In this document: one piece after another, positions 62,020-64,000 of the stretch
How positions within the stretch are numbered: position 1 is the stretch's first letter
Layout of the letters: every line of letters begins with the position of its first letter
Source of the DNA: Faecalispora sporosphaeroides DSM 1294
GTDB lineage: Bacteria > Bacillota > Clostridia > Oscillospirales > Acutalibacteraceae
Direction of reading: 5' to 3'
Assembly: GCA_000383295.1 (NCBI GenBank)
Contig: KB911066.1
Coordinates: 165,063 to 229,062 of the forward strand
Length of the DNA: 64,000 nucleotides
Program-made: the position numbers and the translations under genes
Notes under the pieces: model-generated
Told to the model about the DNA's origin: nothing
The model's input: the letters and a program-made list of their open reading frames with translations, nothing else
Database searches by the model: none

Positions 62020-62931
62020 TCAGGAAAAAAAGGTAATGATCTGCCCCGTCCGGTGCTCAAATACGCCGATCGCGATCGTCACAATCCCCAGTATCAGCGT
62101 GTACCACACAAAAATCACCAGCTTGTCGGAGGCCACCATCCAGCGCAGCAGCTTGATTGCCAAAAAGCCGACGACCGCGGCGGCGATAACGCCCGCAAAA
62201 ATTGCAGCGATCCCAATGGTGACCGGCTCATGCAGAGCATCCTTCAGCTCCAGTGCCGCCGCGGCAACAATCGCCGGAATTCCAATGACAAAGGAGTAAT
62301 CCAGCGCCGTCTGACGGCTGATGCCTCGCATCAGCCCGACGGAAAGGGTGGAGCCGGAACGGGAAAGGCCGGGGAATACCGCCGCCACACATTGTGCAAA
62401 ACCGACCGCAAGCGCATCCGGCACGCCGAAGCTCCTTCTGCCCGATACGGTCCCGGCCCTTCCCCGCTGGCGTTTCGTTGCAAAAATGCCCAGCGTCAGC
62501 AGAATCGAGGTTGCGACCAGCGCGCAGCCCTCCACCACAATATCCGAATCCGTCGCCCACAGATCAGCAAAATCCTTTACCTGGTACCCCGTTCCCGGCA
62601 CAGGCACGAACAGAAGAAACAAAGGCAAAAGACCGATCATCAGCATCAGCAGCAGTCGGCGGTCGGCGCTCATGTGAGACCAGCGGAATTTCCCGGTGAA
62701 AACGTCCCGCACCAGGCGGATCAGCGCCACAATCAGGCGGAGAATCAGCTCGCGGTAAACAATCAGAACGGCCAGCAGCGTGCCGATGTGAAGCATCACA
62801 TCAAACAAAAGGCTGTCTACCTTTACCCCCATAAAGTGCTGTGCCAGCGAAAGATGCCCGCTGCTGGAAACTGGTAGAAACTCTGTGGCGCCTTGAACGA
62901 TTCCCTGAATAATTGCTTGCAGAATACTCAA
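62020..62931 (-). CDS. uppP: Undecaprenyl-diphosphatase
   Basis: Membrane phosphatase that recycles undecaprenyl diphosphate for cell-wall synthesis. The BacA signature is ATEFLPVSSSGHL, and PGLSRSGSTLSVGLMRG is the second active-site motif. Seven to eight membrane helices fit the 303-residue chain, with a longer cytoplasmic loop (about residues 150-170) than the minimal form. It lies 71 bp downstream of tepA on the minus strand. Confidence 0.96.
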   Translation of the reverse strand: MSILQAIIQGIVQGATEFLPVSSSGHLSLAQHFMGVKVDSLLFDVMLHIGTLLAVLIVYRELILRLIVALIRLVRDVFTGKFRWSHMSADRRLLLMLMIGLLPLFLLFVPVPGTGYQVKDFADLWATDSDIVVEGCALVATSILLTLGIFATKRQRGRAGTVSGRRSFGVPDALAVGFAQCVAAVFPGLSRSGSTLSVGLMRGISRQTALDYSFVIGIPAIVAAAALELKDALHEPVTIGIAAIFAGVIAAAVVGFLAIKLLRWMVASDKLVIFVWYTLILGIVTIAIGVFEHRTGQIITFFS

Positions 62932-63002
62932 CGTGAACCTCCGTTATATGTAGTTTGGCGGCAGCCGCAGAGCGGAGCCGCCCGTTTTGCGGCAGGGACC
63001 CA

Positions 63003-63812
63003 TTATTTTGTGTCCTTTGCCGATTTCGGACTTTTTCTGGCAGAACGCGATTTTGTCTTTTTCTCTTTTGCCCGATTTTCATCGATCATATTGCGCAGAC
63101 AGTCAATCGCGTCTGAAAGCGTACCTACCGAATCAATCAAGCCTTCTTCTACGGCATCGGAGCCGGTAAGCACTGTTCCCACGTCCATCACAAGCTCCTG
63201 CGTGTTCATTGAAAGCTCGTAGAAGCGCTCCGGCGACATTTTGGAATTCTGCGTGACAAACCGCGTGATCCTCTCCTGCATCCGCTGAAAATACTCCAGC
63301 GTTTGGGGAACGCCCAGCACCAGGCCGCTCATGCGAACCGGGTGAATTGTCATAGACGCGGACTGCGCGATAAAAGAATGCTTTGCGGCAACCGCCAGCG
63401 GCACTCCAATGGAGTGTCCTCCGCCCAAAACCAGCGAAACCGTTGGCTTTTTCATCCCGGCCATCAGCTCCGCAATGGCCAGACCGGCCTCCACGTCACC
63501 GCCTACCGTGTTCAGAATAATCAGAAGCCCGTGAACCTTCGGCTCCTCTTCAATGGCTACCAGCTGCGGGATCACATGCTCATATTTTGTCGTCTTGTTC
63601 TGCGACGGCAAAATATAATGACCCTCCACCTGACCGATAATCGTCAGGCAGTGAATCATGTGTTCGGGATCCCCTGCCAAAATGGAACCATTTTCTGTAA
63701 TTTGATCCGTTTGTTTTTCACTGCCAACCTGTGCGGGCTCGATCTCTTCACTTTCTTTATCGTTCTCGCGCGGGGATGGATTATCGATCTGCTGACTGCG
63801 GTGTTTACCCAT
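63003..63812 (-). CDS. tepA: ClpP-like serine protease TepA
   Basis: A 269-residue ClpP/crotonase-fold protein of the TepA (YmfB) family, which degrades signal peptides or aids sporulation in Bacillus. The conserved core [21 protein letters not shown] is followed by [16 protein letters not shown] with the serine nucleophile and [10 protein letters not shown] with the histidine. An acidic N-terminal extension of about 50 residues and a basic tail flank the domain. GGAGGTG precedes the ATG. It is linked to spoIIIE in many Firmicutes. Confidence 0.9.
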   Translation of the reverse strand: MGKHRSQQIDNPSPRENDKESEEIEPAQVGSEKQTDQITENGSILAGDPEHMIHCLTIIGQVEGHYILPSQNKTTKYEHVIPQLVAIEEEPKVHGLLIILNTVGGDVEAGLAIAELMAGMKKPTVSLVLGGGHSIGVPLAVAAKHSFIAQSASMTIHPVRMSGLVLGVPQTLEYFQRMQERITRFVTQNSKMSPERFYELSMNTQELVMDVGTVLTGSDAVEEGLIDSVGTLSDAIDCLRNMIDENRAKEKKTKSRSARKSPKSAKDTK

Positions 63813-64000
63813 TTATTCAGCCACCTCCTACGTATTAGTGTGCCGTAAGGAGCGGCTTCTCATTCACCGGGCAGAGTAATTTTCCCTTTTCTTCAAGCTG
63901 CGGAAAGCCCGCACATGAAAAACAAAGCGGCCAACCGAAAAACCAACATGATCTTCATAAAAGACATGATGCTCTCTCAGGCGCCCAAAGCTTCGCTTTG
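63813..64000. other. Leader of tepA, containing a second copy of the CAAAGCG hairpin motif
   Basis: No gene is supported here. On the minus strand 64000-63963 carries CAAAGC-GAA-GCTTTG followed by TGAGAGAGCATCAT, which closely matches the plus-strand leader at 38794-38830. It lies about 150-190 bases before the tepA start and may continue beyond the window. A short frame on the minus strand (24 codons) lacks a good ribosome site. Confidence 0.45.

Overview
The window looks like a chromosomal segment of an anaerobic, spore-forming, low-to-medium GC Firmicute of class Clostridia, most likely the Oscillospirales/Ruminococcaceae group. This rests on sporulation genes (GerW/YtfJ, SpoIIIE, a DacF-type carboxypeptidase, TepA next to SpoIIIE), Gram-positive gene order (yicC-remA-gmk-rpoZ-priA-def-fmt-yugP-rsmB-rlmN; ytfI-ytfJ; scpA-scpB), strong GGAGG ribosome sites, several TTG and GTG starts, and biotin-dependent carboxyl transfer genes typical of fermenters. 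Genus and species cannot be read from the sequence. I see no tRNA, rRNA, CRISPR array, transposase or prophage.

Layout. 36-9037 (minus) is a ten-gene translation, replication-restart and nucleotide housekeeping operon read from a promoter at 9094-9122. 9223-12468 (minus) is a three-gene carboxyltransferase operon (12S-like, biotin carrier, 5S-like) with no membrane decarboxylase subunit beside it. 12734-18021 (minus) carries rluB, a DD-carboxypeptidase, gerW, ytfI-like, scpB, scpA and an M50 protease. rpmB (plus) stands alone with its own promoter and terminator. 18886-22231 (minus) holds plsY, der, rpmF and yceD, with an unusual hairpin-rich gap before der. 22297-27858 (minus) holds a CofE-like ligase, a small P-loop protein, pgi, a second DD-carboxypeptidase and an isolated hisHF pair.

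28064-39930 mixes small, possibly sporulation-linked proteins with mntP, sbcCD, glnS-gltX, a VanY-type peptidase, a DUF1540 protein and an amidase-domain protein behind a structured leader. 39979-43283 (minus) has an IMP dehydrogenase of the Tritrichomonas-like type, an HD hydrolase and a DUF3298-type protein. 43426-51400 has an O-antigen-ligase-like membrane protein with an irregular 5' end, a P-type ATPase, a zinc-ribbon membrane protein, a cell-wall amidase and a polysaccharide deacetylase.

51695-56624 (plus) is the most distinctive block: a transglutaminase-like lipoprotein, a PilC/GspF platform protein, four small single-pass proteins lacking a classical prepilin cleavage motif, and a PilT-type ATPase, apparently one operon without PilB, PilD or PilM-O genes. 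The rest (56821-63812, minus) is trhA, a DUF3006/MBL-fold pair, spoIIIE, uppP and tepA.

Starts were adjusted where a good ribosome site marked a more likely codon than the longest frame. Function calls rest on motif and family recognition only; no database search was possible.
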